DNA of 39,908 nucleotides, from the NCBI GenBank assembly GCA_023664625.1, contig JAMPFD010000017.1, positions 1 to 39,908 of the forward strand, in the 5' to 3' direction. Position numbers and translations under genes: made by a program. This DNA comes from Bacillota bacterium. GTDB lineage: Bacteria > Bacteroidota > Bacteroidia > Bacteroidales > Bacteroidaceae. Below, piece after piece: positions 18,180 through 27,221 of the stretch; position 1 is the first letter of the stretch, and each line of letters starts with the position of its first letter. The notes under the pieces are model-generated. The model was not told the DNA's origin. It ran no database searches and was given only the letters and a program-made list of their open reading frames with translations.

Positions 18180-19274
18180 CTATTCTATAAGTAATACCAC
18201 CTGCCAAAGTATATAAACAAGTAACACCATGACTATCACTACTGACACATATACTACATATTTCAATACTTTCAGCGATATGTTCTTGCGTTTCTCATCG
18301 TCTGTCAGCTTTGTTTCCTCACGCTGTTCCGTGACAGTCTCTTCTGTCTTAGTAGAGTTTATAAAATCTATCGCAGATACAAGATTACGGTCTTTCTCAT
18401 TGATAAGGGTGGAATATTTTGCAAACTTGACAAGATCAGCCGTCTCAAATAACTCACGCAGTTCAGCAACCTTCATAGGGTCTTCCGCAGAAAGACGTGT
18501 TATTATCTCTGACGTTGTCATTTCCATTGCAGAGAAGCCAAATCGCTCCTCAAGATATTTACGCAAAGTATCCGTCAGTCGAGTGTAATATTCTTTCTGA
18601 TTATCAGAACTCACCATCCGTTCCTGCTTCAGCTCGTCTATGGCAGTGATGGCTTTCACATGAGCAGGTACACGCCTTATTATACGGAACGATATACGTA
18701 TAGGTCTGTTGCCTTTCTTCAACAAATATGCCAACATGCCGAGGACTGCTATCAGGGAAGCTATCCCATATAGGATGAAAAGAGGTATCCATTCGTCCAA
18801 AAGGAAAGGATTTGTCTGTACATCCTTTGGAGGAAAGAACTGGTCCATCTTGGTTGTATCGACAGGGACATCCAAGACTTTTAACGCAAGTTTCTTGCCC
18901 ATATACTTTTTACCGTCGACGATCACACTCAATGGAGCTATATAATGTAATTTCGGCTCAAATGATGTTATTGTATACTCGTAAGTAGTACGAAGCCAGC
19001 CGTCGTCAAGCATTACAGAATCCACCATTGCCTGCCCTATAACCTCTATTCCCGGCATGATGAGATGCGAAGCCGTAAAGTCAGGAACAAGAAGGGAGGA
19101 CTTTTCCTTGGCAGTCACGGTAAGGTATAAATGACACTGGTCACCCAATACAATCTCCATGCTGTCTATCTTCTCCTCAACCTGTACCTTTTGAGCAGAT
19201 ACATTACCCGTTATGCCCATCCAAATCAGGATGGACATGAGAGGTATTATTATTTTATACAGTCTTTCTGTCAT
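18180..19274 (-). CDS. Bat-operon membrane protein with DUF4381-like domain
   Basis: 364 residues. A signal peptide (1-27) is followed by a beta-rich periplasmic domain (about 28-150), a membrane segment (about 165-187), a helical cytoplasmic domain (about 200-300) and a final membrane segment (about 338-362). The helical part, with EYYTRLTDTLRKYLEERFG, resembles the DUF4381-type proteins that sit between DUF58 and BatA genes in many moxR/bat operons. The function is unknown; position suggests a scaffold partner of BatA/BatB. Spacing is 26 bp after the DUF58 gene and 4 bp before batA. Confidence 0.8.
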   Translation of the reverse strand: MTERLYKIIIPLMSILIWMGITGNVSAQKVQVEEKIDSMEIVLGDQCHLYLTVTAKEKSSLLVPDFTASHLIMPGIEVIGQAMVDSVMLDDGWLRTTYEYTITSFEPKLHYIAPLSVIVDGKKYMGKKLALKVLDVPVDTTKMDQFFPPKDVQTNPFLLDEWIPLFILYGIASLIAVLGMLAYLLKKGNRPIRISFRIIRRVPAHVKAITAIDELKQERMVSSDNQKEYYTRLTDTLRKYLEERFGFSAMEMTTSEIITRLSAEDPMKVAELRELFETADLVKFAKYSTLINEKDRNLVSAIDFINSTKTEETVTEQREETKLTDDEKRKNISLKVLKYVVYVSVVIVMVLLVYILWQVVLLIE

Positions 19275-19300
19275 TTTTTTTAATTCCTCCCGTCTTTTAC

Positions 19301-20170
19301 CTAACTCCGTTGCTTAAACAGCAACATCAGTTTCTTTACATAATCATCGGCAGTAGAGACTGTTATCGAATCCACACCGGAGTGAGAGAAAGTCTCTTTC
19401 AAGCTTGCCTGACGTTCCAGCCATTTTGCCTTATAAGCTATGCGGACAGCCTTTGAAGATGTGTCAAGATAATCTTCATATCCCGTCTCGGCATCGCGCA
19501 CTCTCATCAATCCGACATCCGGAAGGTCACAGTCACGATGATCGTACACTTGTATAGCAACAACATCATGTTTCTTGTTACATACCTGCAGCTCCTTGCA
19601 GAAAGATTCCTGCTGGTAGAAATCAGACAATACGAATGCCGTACAACGGCGTTTCTGCATACGGGTAAGAGTCTCTATTGCTCCGGCAATGTCCGTGCGG
19701 TTACTGGCAGGCCTGAAATCTATCAACGTCCGTATGATATAAAGAATATGTTTCCTGCCCTTCTTTGGAGGAATATATTTTTCGACATGGTCAGAAAAGA
19801 ACACTACACCAATCTTATCATTATTCTGAATGGCAGAAAATGCCAGTGTAGCAGCAATCTCCGTAACCATCTCACACTTCGCCTGACGTTGCGAACCGAA
19901 AGAAAGTGAACCGGAAACATCAATCATAAGCATCACCGTAAGCTCACGTTCTTCCTCAAAGACCTTTACATAAGGGCGGTGAAAACGAGCCGTAACGTTC
20001 CAGTCTATGTCCCGGACATCATCTCCAAACTGATACTCCCTCACCTCAGAGAATGCCATACCACGCCCCTTAAAGGCACTGTGGTACTGACCCGCAAAGA
20101 TATTATTGCTCAATCCCCGGGTCTTTATTTCTATTTTACGAACTCGTGAGAGAATCTCGTTTGTATTCAT
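19301..20170 (-). CDS. DUF58 domain protein
   Basis: 289 residues, cytoplasmic. The DUF58 signature FSEVREYQFGDDVRDIDWNV is at about residues 40-59, followed by a von Willebrand A-like fold with a DVSGS metal-binding motif (about residues 89-93). DUF58 proteins accompany MoxR ATPases and are thought to be their partners in folding or activating envelope complexes, but the biochemistry is unsettled. It shares one base with the moxR stop codon, a sign of coupled translation. Confidence 0.92.
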   Translation of the reverse strand: MNTNEILSRVRKIEIKTRGLSNNIFAGQYHSAFKGRGMAFSEVREYQFGDDVRDIDWNVTARFHRPYVKVFEEERELTVMLMIDVSGSLSFGSQRQAKCEMVTEIAATLAFSAIQNNDKIGVVFFSDHVEKYIPPKKGRKHILYIIRTLIDFRPASNRTDIAGAIETLTRMQKRRCTAFVLSDFYQQESFCKELQVCNKKHDVVAIQVYDHRDCDLPDVGLMRVRDAETGYEDYLDTSSKAVRIAYKAKWLERQASLKETFSHSGVDSITVSTADDYVKKLMLLFKQRS

Positions 20171-21153
20171 TACGGAACCTGTATCTTGTTAATTATCTGT
20201 GACACAATCTCCTCTGCCGTCACATTGGTGGCCTCGGCTTCATAGGAAAGTCCTATACGATGACGCAGCACATCATAAGCCACGGCACGGACATCTTCCG
20301 GTACGACATATCCGCGGCGCTTGATGAAAGCATAGGCACGGGCAGCCTTGGCAAGAGAGATAGAAGCACGTGGAGAGCCTCCAAAGGAGATAAGAGACTT
20401 CAGTTCGTCAAGGCCATACTGCTCAGGAAAGCGTGTGGCAAAGACTATGTCAGCAATATACTGCTCTATCTTCTCATCAATATACACCTCACGAACCACC
20501 TCACGGGCACGTTCTATCTCCTGAGTGGTAGTTACAGGAGTCACTTCGGGAAGTTTGCCTGCGAGATTCTCACGTATAATGAGTTTTTCCTCCTGCAATG
20601 AAGGATAGCCTATCACAACTTTAAGCATAAAACGGTCCATCTGAGCCTCAGGCAGAGGATAAGTCCCCTCCTGCTCTATAGGGTTCTGGGTTGCCATCAC
20701 GAGGAATGGTGACGGAAGACGGAAGGAATTGTCACCGATAGTCACCTGATGTTCCTGCATCGCTTCAAGCAATGCAGACTGAACCTTCGCCGGAGCACGG
20801 TTGATTTCATCGGCAAGTACAAAGTTTGCGAAGACCGGTCCCTGTTTTACCTGGAACTTTTCGTCCTTCTGCGAATATATCATTGTACCTATCACATCGG
20901 CAGGCAGAAGATCCGGTGTAAACTGTATACGGCTGAAATCCGCCTGCACAAGTCTTGACAATGTGTTGATGGCAAGTGTCTTTGCCAGTCCCGGCACACC
21001 TTCAAGAAGAATATGCCCGTCCGAAAGGAGGGATATAAGAAGACAATCAACAAGATGCTTCTGTCCCACAATGACCTTATCCATACCGGCCACAAGATTC
21101 TGAACGAATCCCGACTCCTGCTCTATTCTTATATTCAGTTCTCTGATATCCAT
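20170..21153 (-). CDS. moxR: MoxR-family AAA+ ATPase
   Basis: 327 residues. The Walker A motif is GVPGLAKT (52-59), Walker B VLADE (112-116), with sensor 1 ATQNP (about 153-157) and the MoxR-type EGTYPLPEAQMDRF stretch following. MoxR ATPases act as chaperones that assemble or insert metal cofactors with von Willebrand A partners, here DUF58, BatA and BatB. It is the first gene of the bat operon; a terminator hairpin behind htrA lies just upstream, so the operon must have its own promoter. Confidence 0.95.
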   Translation of the reverse strand: MDIRELNIRIEQESGFVQNLVAGMDKVIVGQKHLVDCLLISLLSDGHILLEGVPGLAKTLAINTLSRLVQADFSRIQFTPDLLPADVIGTMIYSQKDEKFQVKQGPVFANFVLADEINRAPAKVQSALLEAMQEHQVTIGDNSFRLPSPFLVMATQNPIEQEGTYPLPEAQMDRFMLKVVIGYPSLQEEKLIIRENLAGKLPEVTPVTTTQEIERAREVVREVYIDEKIEQYIADIVFATRFPEQYGLDELKSLISFGGSPRASISLAKAARAYAFIKRRGYVVPEDVRAVAYDVLRHRIGLSYEAEATNVTAEEIVSQIINKIQVP

Positions 21154-21181
21154 TTGATTGTTTGTTTTTTATAGTGAAAGC

Positions 21182-21209
21182 GTGCATTCCTCATCTGTGA
21201 GGAATGCAC
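21182..21209 (-). terminator. Hairpin between htrA and moxR
   Basis: A perfect 11-bp stem (21182-21192 with 21199-21209) closes a 6-nt loop, 21 bp after the htrA stop and 29 bp before moxR. The minus-strand downstream sequence has only short T-runs (GCTTTC), so termination may be partial. Confidence 0.6.
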
Positions 21210-21229
21210 ATCTTTAATGATTCATAGTA

Positions 21230-22678
21230 TTAGTCTTCAAGTGGAACGGCAAAATATCCCTTCTTTCCTGTAGGATAGATACCTTGTATGTAAAGTACAG
21301 GCGATTTGGATTTTCCGGCTTCCTTGACTATTCTGTTGAGGTCATCTATGGTCTTTACACTCTCGTCATTGACCTTCATTATTATAAAGCCCATCGGCAC
21401 ACCCGCCTCCTTGAATTTTCCTGAGTTAACCTTTCCGACCTTTAGTCCATAGGTAATCTCAAGCTCTTTCTTTTCATTATCATTGATTGCGCGGAAGTTT
21501 GCACCTAACACATCAAGATCCTTGTCTTTCACCACTTTAGTATTACCCTGTTCATTCTTCAATGTAAGAGTGGCGCTCTTCTTCGCTTTCTTGCGTATAT
21601 ATGTCACAACGACTTTGTCACCAGGGCGTTTTTTTGCAAGATACTCCTGCAACTCTGCCATTTTCGTTATCTTGTGACCATCGATGGATGTAAGGACATC
21701 ACCTTCCTGAATACCGGCATCGGCACTTGCCCCATCGTCCTGTACTTTGGCAATATAGATGCCCTCATTTGTACCAAGATCAACTTCCTTGCCCTCTTCT
21801 TTCTGTGCATCGATATAACTGCGTACATCCTGTCCGCTTACACCGATAAGCCCGCGCTGGACATTGCCGTACTGCTTCAAGTCTGCGACAACCTTGTTCA
21901 TAATCGTTGTCGGGATGGCGAATCCATAACCTATATTGCTGCCGGTAGGAGATGTCAGCATGGCATTGATTCCTATCAGTTCTCCCCTCGCATTGACAAG
22001 AGCACCACCGGAGTTTCCCTGATTGATGGCGGCATCTGTCTGGATAAAGGCCTCTACACCGTTAGCACCAAGGCTACGTGCCTTGGCAGAAACGATTCCA
22101 GCTGTTACTGTGGCACGGAGATTTAATGGATGTCCAATGGCAAGAACCCATTCTCCGACCTTGATGTCATCTGAAGAAATCACCGTTATCGCCGGAAGAT
22201 TGGAAGCGTTTATCTTGATTAGAGCCAGGTCTGTTGCCTTATCTGTTCCTATAATGCGCGCAGAGAATTCGCGGTTGTCTGAAAGGGTTACTGTCAGTTC
22301 ATCCGCCCCGTCCACAACATGATTGTTAGTAACAATATATCCGTCTGTGCTGATTATCACACCGGAGCCGGCACCCTCACGCTTCGGAGTCTGCACCTTG
22401 CGCTTCTGTCCCGGCTGCTGTCTGTTCCCGAAAAATCCAAACGGATCGAACATGTCTCCAAACGGATCACTCTGAACCTCAACTTCCCTTACTTTGGAAT
22501 TCTGAAGATACTTAATATATACCACACATGGCAAGGCCTTGTCTGCCGCCACAGTCAGGTCAACAGCCTGTCCTGCCACCGGCACTGCCGGAGTGACAGG
22601 TGAGCTTGGATTATTAGCTTTCACGCCCGATATTGTCGCGGCAATGAAGAATGCACCTAAAACAAATTTCTTATTCAT
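21230..22678 (-). CDS. degP: Periplasmic serine protease HtrA/DegP
   Basis: 482 residues from ATG 22678, which gives a clean signal peptide (MNKKFVLGAFFIAATISG, cleaved after Ala21); a longer frame exists to 22750 but has no such signal. The catalytic triad is His120 (TNNHVVDGA), Asp150 (KATDLALIK) and Ser223 (NQGNSGGALV). Two PDZ domains follow (about 275-375 and 395-480). DegP/HtrA degrades or chaperones misfolded envelope proteins. A full consensus promoter is found 130-160 bp upstream, leaving a leader of about 120 nt. Confidence 0.95.
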   Translation of the reverse strand: MNKKFVLGAFFIAATISGVKANNPSSPVTPAVPVAGQAVDLTVAADKALPCVVYIKYLQNSKVREVEVQSDPFGDMFDPFGFFGNRQQPGQKRKVQTPKREGAGSGVIISTDGYIVTNNHVVDGADELTVTLSDNREFSARIIGTDKATDLALIKINASNLPAITVISSDDIKVGEWVLAIGHPLNLRATVTAGIVSAKARSLGANGVEAFIQTDAAINQGNSGGALVNARGELIGINAMLTSPTGSNIGYGFAIPTTIMNKVVADLKQYGNVQRGLIGVSGQDVRSYIDAQKEEGKEVDLGTNEGIYIAKVQDDGASADAGIQEGDVLTSIDGHKITKMAELQEYLAKKRPGDKVVVTYIRKKAKKSATLTLKNEQGNTKVVKDKDLDVLGANFRAINDNEKKELEITYGLKVGKVNSGKFKEAGVPMGFIIMKVNDESVKTIDDLNRIVKEAGKSKSPVLYIQGIYPTGKKGYFAVPLED

Positions 22679-22807
22679 AATGTATATATATGGTTTTATT
22701 TCTTTCGCATCTGTCGTCACATGCCACCCGGCAGAACGCCTTAATGACATAATCTAACAGACTGTTTTATTGTTTATTTCTATTAACATTTTACAGTTCG
22801 GTTAATG

Positions 22808-22839
22808 CAAAGTTAAGCCAGAACAAGGGAAACTCCAAA
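22808..22839 (-). promoter_or_regulatory. Promoter of degP
   Basis: On the minus strand TTTG (22839-22836) is followed by 20 nt and TAACTTTG (22815-22808), a perfect match to the Bacteroidetes housekeeping consensus. The predicted start near 22800 gives an unusually long leader of about 120 nt. Confidence 0.7.
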
Positions 22840-23240
22840 CATCCACCAACATATTTGTCCGATTTTAACAATTAACCATGTCCCTTAAACACCCCTTTAC
22901 AACTACAGTGATTAAAATTGAAAAAAATTAATATAAGACGGTCACAATATTAAGGCTAAGAAAGACAAATGCCTACAAATAGGAACTATTCGTTGCAAAA
23001 TGGCAAACATATAATACTGATATATCACCTTTCAATAGTACCATATATATAATTATTCCTTCATATACGCGGCCAGCAGGAACAAACGGTCAAGCCGTTC
23101 TGAAGCATTTTATGAAGGATAACCTTTTATGACACAAAAGGTAAGGATTTACAATGCCAAAGGTTACCTTTCACAATACGAAAGGTAACCTTTGGACAAC
23201 AATATGAATGACGCTGCTGAAATCAATATATGAAGCCTCT
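22840..23240. other. Intergenic region upstream of degP
   Basis: No credible gene is seen. The left part holds AT-rich DNA upstream of the degP promoter; the right part holds the second 22-bp-period palindromic array (about 23114-23195). Confidence 0.6.
23114..23195. repeat. Tandem palindromic repeat array, locus 2 (22-bp period)
   Basis: Four units (AAGGATAACCTTTT, AAAGGTAAGGATTT, AAAGGTTACCTTT, AAAGGTAACCTTT) have their GG pairs at 23117, 23140, 23162 and 23184, spacings of 23, 22 and 22. Same motif and unit number as the arrays at 7697 and 39457. Confidence 0.85.
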
Positions 23241-23924
23241 TTAATCCGCCTGCATTTCCATAATTTTCAAAGGACAGGCCTGCACACATTTACCACACTT
23301 GATGCAATCAGAATGGAGATAGCCTTGCTCTTGTCCACGGCAGTCATACGGAGTGAGCTGCATGGGGCATACACGTGCACAACTCTTGCATTTCATCTGG
23401 CATGAACTGTTTACATGAATGCTTTTATACCCTTTCGGCAATTTCCCATTCTTTGGTGCCACCCATGATGAAAGCGTACCCATGGGGCAGAAAGAACACC
23501 ACGTACGGGGAGCATAGACGAAAGCAAGAACCAGACCTATGACTGTCGTTACAAGGATAATGTTCCAAAAAACTCTCCCCATTGCAGACCAGTCACCCCA
23601 TGCGAAGTACATTTGGCCGCCAAACATGCTGAAGATAAAGAATAACATGAATAGTCTCCACCCGTTGGAACGCAGGAACAGTGGAATAGGTCTGTGAGGA
23701 GAATACTTGGATATGACACGGTCAAAGAGATTGCCGCGCGGGCAAGCATTCCCACACCACCAACGCCCGCGGCGAACACTGACGACAACAGGGGCTATCA
23801 TACAAACCAGTGCAATGATTCCTATTACAGGAAAGAATGCACCTATTATCAAATAAGCAATTAGTATCCAATATAGTGAAATGCCTTTCGTTGCGAAATG
23901 ACAATGAAACTGCTTTGCTGCCAT
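23241..23924 (-). CDS. 4Fe-4S polyferredoxin-type membrane protein (NapH-like)
   Basis: 227 residues. Membrane segments lie at about 15-50, 85-103 and 118-138. Two CxxxCP motifs at the membrane edge (WCGNACPRGNLFD, WCSFCPMGTLSS) are typical of NapH/NosR/RnfC-related electron-transfer proteins. Two ferredoxin-type cluster motifs follow (CKSCARVCP and CIKCGKCVQACP, about 180-222). It should pass electrons between quinol or a soluble donor and an unidentified partner. It is divergent from oxyR with 127 bp between the start codons; a TAATTTTG element is present at 23978-23971 on its strand, suggesting that OxyR may control it. Confidence 0.88.
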   Translation of the reverse strand: MAAKQFHCHFATKGISLYWILIAYLIIGAFFPVIGIIALVCMIAPVVVSVRRGRWWCGNACPRGNLFDRVISKYSPHRPIPLFLRSNGWRLFMLFFIFSMFGGQMYFAWGDWSAMGRVFWNIILVTTVIGLVLAFVYAPRTWCSFCPMGTLSSWVAPKNGKLPKGYKSIHVNSSCQMKCKSCARVCPMQLTPYDCRGQEQGYLHSDCIKCGKCVQACPLKIMEMQAD

Positions 23925-24012
23925 AATGTTTTTTCGATTGATAAATGTTATATATTTCGTTTTCCTGTTGCAAAATTACAACAATAAACATAGACAAACG
24001 AATGTTTTTTTG

Positions 24013-24020
24013 TATCTTTG
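24013..24020 (+). promoter_or_regulatory. -7 element of oxyR promoter
   Basis: TATCTTTG at 24013-24020, 31 bp before the oxyR ATG, fits the Bacteroidetes -7 consensus. A -33 TTTG is not clear. The divergent gene has TAATTTTG at 23978-23971, so the two promoters are back to back, about 35 bp apart. Confidence 0.55.
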
Positions 24021-24051
24021 CATAGAGAAAAACTATTATAGCATAATATCC

Positions 24052-24978
24052 ATGACTCTTCAGCAACTGAAATATATCATAGCCATTGACAGATATAAAA
24101 GTTTTGCACATGCGGCAAAGGCTCTCCGCATAACACAGCCGACCATCAGCGGGATGCTTGTCAAACTGGAGGAGGAACTTGACGTGAGAATCTTTGAGCG
24201 TACGAACAAGACCGTCCGTACCACAGCTATTGGCAAGATTATCATCCGTCAGGCAGAGAAGGTACTTATGGAAGCCATGAGAATTGATGAACTTGTTGCC
24301 GAGGAAAAAGGTACAGTAAGCGGCAAGCTGACGCTTGCCATAGGTCCGACCATTGCCCCATATCTTTTGCCGAAGTTCATAAAGCACTACCGTGAAGACT
24401 ATCCACAAATCGATATCGGGATTTCAGAGCTGAAGGCATATGACATGTTACAGGCTTTAGAGCATGGGGAGGCGGACGCCGGCATTGCAATAAGCGGCCA
24501 CCGGCATGCAGGAGTAATTGAGATACCACTTTATACAGAACGTTTTTTCGTGTACCTTTCCGAAAGTTGCTGGCGCAAGCTGCCAGTCTTCAAACCCGAG
24601 AACCTGGAGCATGAGAGCATGTGGATAATGAAAGAGGCTCAGTGCCTGAGGGACAGTGCTTTCAGTTTTTGCAAAGCCCGCACAAAGGGACACCATATCT
24701 ACGAGGCCGGAAGTATTGAGACATTGACACGCATCGTTGACGAAAATGGCGGGTTTACAATCATTCCTGAGATGCATCTCCCCTTTCTCTCAGACAAGCA
24801 ACGGCAAAATGTACGCCCAATTGACGGCAACCATCTCTCCCGACGATGCATATCTCTTTACATAAAAGAAGACTTCATACGGCAGGGAATCCTCAATACC
24901 GTCACCAGGACGCTTATCCGATTTATGCCAAAAGGCATGATTGAGGAAAGAATTATAAAATACGGAATAAGACTATAA
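24052..24978 (+). CDS. oxyR: Peroxide-sensing LysR regulator OxyR
   Basis: 308 residues from ATG 24052, chosen because it gives the LysR opening MTLQQLKYIIAIDRYKSF; longer frames reach back to 23926 but cross the promoter. A winged helix-turn-helix occupies residues 1-60 (AAKALRITQPTISGMLVKLE). In the sensor domain Cys198 and Cys207 sit in QCLRDSAFSFC, the same spacing and surroundings as the peroxide-sensing pair of E. coli OxyR (Cys199/Cys208). It should therefore activate oxidative-stress genes after disulfide formation. The divergent polyferredoxin gene is a likely target. Confidence 0.92.
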   Translation: MTLQQLKYIIAIDRYKSFAHAAKALRITQPTISGMLVKLEEELDVRIFERTNKTVRTTAIGKIIIRQAEKVLMEAMRIDELVAEEKGTVSGKLTLAIGPTIAPYLLPKFIKHYREDYPQIDIGISELKAYDMLQALEHGEADAGIAISGHRHAGVIEIPLYTERFFVYLSESCWRKLPVFKPENLEHESMWIMKEAQCLRDSAFSFCKARTKGHHIYEAGSIETLTRIVDENGGFTIIPEMHLPFLSDKQRQNVRPIDGNHLSRRCISLYIKEDFIRQGILNTVTRTLIRFMPKGMIEERIIKYGIRL

Positions 24979-24983
24979 GCATA

Positions 24984-25602
24984 ATGACAAGAAATCTCAT
25001 ATTTGATTTTGGCAAAGTTCTCGTAGACTACGATTTTGAAGTGTTTTTTCATAAATACATTCCTGACGAGGAAAGGTTTCAGGACTTTTTACCTGTACTT
25101 TACAATGAAACAGTCCAGCAATTACTTGACAGAGAGGAAAAGCCTTTTGAGGAGATAATGGATGGAATAATCAGTAATAACCGCAAGTTTGAGAAAGAGA
25201 TACGTATCTTCTGCGAACAGTATCCGGAACTTGTCACAAACGAGATTAAGGGAATGAGGGAGCTACTGCAGAAACTGAAATCAGAAGGCTTCCGACTTTA
25301 CGGACTGACGAATTGGTGCAGCAAGGTGTACCACACGATGAGTCAATTTGAAATATTCAACTTATTGGATGGGATACATCATCTCTTCAGAGGAACATGT
25401 CATCAAACCAGAGCCAGCCATCTACAAGCGGTTGTTTGAGAAATTCAACCTAAAACCGGAAGAATGTATTTTTACTGACGACAGAGAAGAAAACATAAAC
25501 GGAGGAAAAAGCCTCGGCATGGAGGGGATTGTATTCCATGACGCCATACAGTATGAGACAGAGCTCCGCCGGATACTGAAAAAAGAAAAAGAACCGGAAT
25601 AA
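24984..25602 (+). pseudogene. HAD-family hydrolase, frameshifted
   Basis: The N-terminal frame (24984 onward) has HAD motif I (FDFGKVLVDYD, Asp8) and motif II (LTNW), resembling the YihX/G1P phosphatase-type subfamily. After FEIFNLLDG at about 25372 the frame turns to nonsense and stops at 25439. The next frame carries YIISSEEHVIKPEP with motif III lysine, then motif IV TDDREEN and a normal C terminus to 25602. Removing one G from the GGG at 25371-25373 restores a 205-residue protein. As written, the product lacks half its active site. It may be a real pseudogene or a base-call error. Confidence 0.85.
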
Positions 25603-25624
25603 TAACGTAAAAGTATATACTAAA

Positions 25625-25933
25625 ATGGCAAATACTACAACACGGATTGCCCGTGAAAAATATATCGTACGACTGATGATTGGCATCTACTGTAACTCCA
25701 AGCATCAATGTAATGACGAACTATGCAAAGACTGTATGCATCTATATGAATATGCATGTTCACGCCTTGACGGATGCAGGTTCGGAGAGCGAAAACCATC
25801 ATGCAGGAAATGCTATGTACATTGCTATAGACCTGATATGCGCGAACAGATACGCCATGTCATGCGCTACGTAGGCCCTCGTATGCTGTGGCACCACCCT
25901 ATCGCAGCCATAAGACATTTAGCGGGAAAATAA
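25625..25933 (+). CDS. YgbA_NO family protein (nitric-oxide-stress associated)
   Basis: 102 residues, very rich in cysteine and histidine: CNSKHQCNDELCKDC, then a Cys in DGCRFG and KPSCRKCYVHCY, followed by the basic MRYVGPRMLWHHP ending. This layout is that of the YgbA_NO family (called nitrous-oxide-stimulated promoter protein), which in enterobacteria is induced by nitric oxide and linked to recovery from nitrosative stress. The cysteine set suggests a metal or Fe-S site. It lies 22 bp after the HAD gene and 10 bp before the metallo-hydrolase fusion. Confidence 0.85.
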   Translation: MANTTTRIAREKYIVRLMIGIYCNSKHQCNDELCKDCMHLYEYACSRLDGCRFGERKPSCRKCYVHCYRPDMREQIRHVMRYVGPRMLWHHPIAAIRHLAGK

Positions 25934-25943
25934 ACAGGAACAA

Positions 25944-27221
25944 ATGAAACTTACATATATCTTTCACAGCTGTTTTGCACTGGAGACAGACAGATGCATC
26001 CTTATCTTTGACTATTGGAAAGACCCTTCCTGCGCTGCTGAAAGAATCCTACGCAATGCGTCCGACAAGTATGTATATGTGTTTGCAAGCCATTTTCATG
26101 AAGACCACTTCACCAAGAAAATTTTCCAATGGCGTAACAATAGTACGGTTGCCAGCAATGATGTTGCCGGCGACAGATATACTTATATTCTGTCAAAAGA
26201 TATTCTGAAGCATAAAAGAGCTGAAGAAGAGGATGCGGATGTATGGCTTGCAAAAGGTGACTGCTGGGAGGACAGGAACATAAAAGTCATTGCCACCGGC
26301 AGCAATGACAGTGGTGTCAGCTGGATTGTGAATATAGAAGAAAAACGTATTTTCCACGCCGGAGATTTATGTAACTGGTATGCAAGGTTTCTTGCCACCC
26401 CAATACACTGTGAAAAAATCTACAGCACTGAGTCCGGAAAATTCACAAATCCTGTTGCAGAAGAAAAACGCTTTCTTGACGAACTAAAGGACATACGTGA
26501 AATAACAGGAACCTTTGACATCGCACTGTTCCCTGTTGACGGACGTATCGGTAACGGCTATACCCTTGGAGGAAGACAATTTATTGAGAGATTCAAGGTC
26601 GAATTGTTCGTACCGATGCATTTTGTTGCAAGCGGATTTGAGAGTGCATGGCGCATGGAACCATTCTGCAAGGAAAAAAGTATCAGATTTTGGAACATAA
26701 CAGAAGAAGGTGAAAGCATTGAAATCCATGATAATATCCTGATACGCCAGTCCCGCCGGAACGATATTTCACAATTAATGGAAATCTTTTCTTATGCCCG
26801 CAGATTCATGAAGAGCACCGGTAATCATAACCAATGGCCAGAGAATTATCCTGATGAGACATTAATCACGGAGGATATTATGCACGGAGACAGTTATGTC
26901 TGCATTCAGGGCAGAGATATAGTCGCCACATTTGTCCTGCGTGAAGGCAGGGATCCAACCTATGACACGATATATGACGGTGCATGGATTAATGACCATC
27001 CGTATGCCACAATCCACCGTATCGCCGGTAATGGCAAGGCGAAAGGAATCTTTCGCCATGTCATGCAATATGCGATGCAGCATTACGAGACCATAAGGAT
27101 TGACACTCATCGGGATAATAAAATCATGCAGCATGCCATAAATAAAGCCGGATTCAGGTATTGTGGCATTATCCATTGCCATAACGGTGAAGAGCGTCTG
27201 GCTTACCAATATGATAAATGA
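25944..27221 (+). CDS. MBL-fold hydrolase fused to a GNAT acetyltransferase
   Basis: 425 residues. The first 265 residues form a metallo-beta-lactamase fold: ASHFHEDHF (His50, His52, Asp54, His55), the metal-bridging aspartate in FHAGD and a final histidine in FVPMHFV. It resembles the UlaG-like (lactamase_B_3) branch. Residues about 268-425 are a GNAT domain: IRQSRRNDISQLMEIF opening, a beta-strand block, and the acetyl-CoA site near GNGKAKGIFRHVM, closing with GFRYCGIIH. The substrate of either half is unknown. It ends in TGATG, overlapping the next gene's start. Confidence 0.85.
   Translation: MKLTYIFHSCFALETDRCILIFDYWKDPSCAAERILRNASDKYVYVFASHFHEDHFTKKIFQWRNNSTVASNDVAGDRYTYILSKDILKHKRAEEEDADVWLAKGDCWEDRNIKVIATGSNDSGVSWIVNIEEKRIFHAGDLCNWYARFLATPIHCEKIYSTESGKFTNPVAEEKRFLDELKDIREITGTFDIALFPVDGRIGNGYTLGGRQFIERFKVELFVPMHFVASGFESAWRMEPFCKEKSIRFWNITEEGESIEIHDNILIRQSRRNDISQLMEIFSYARRFMKSTGNHNQWPENYPDETLITEDIMHGDSYVCIQGRDIVATFVLREGRDPTYDTIYDGAWINDHPYATIHRIAGNGKAKGIFRHVMQYAMQHYETIRIDTHRDNKIMQHAINKAGFRYCGIIHCHNGEERLAYQYDK

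Noticed and set aside
22679..22750. Longer N terminus of the degP gene
   Set aside because: The extra 24 codons would bury the signal peptide; ATG 22678 gives a normal export signal.
23722..24408. Minus-strand open frame of 228 codons across the oxyR/polyferredoxin divergent promoters
   Set aside because: It covers both promoters and parts of two well-supported genes in other frames.
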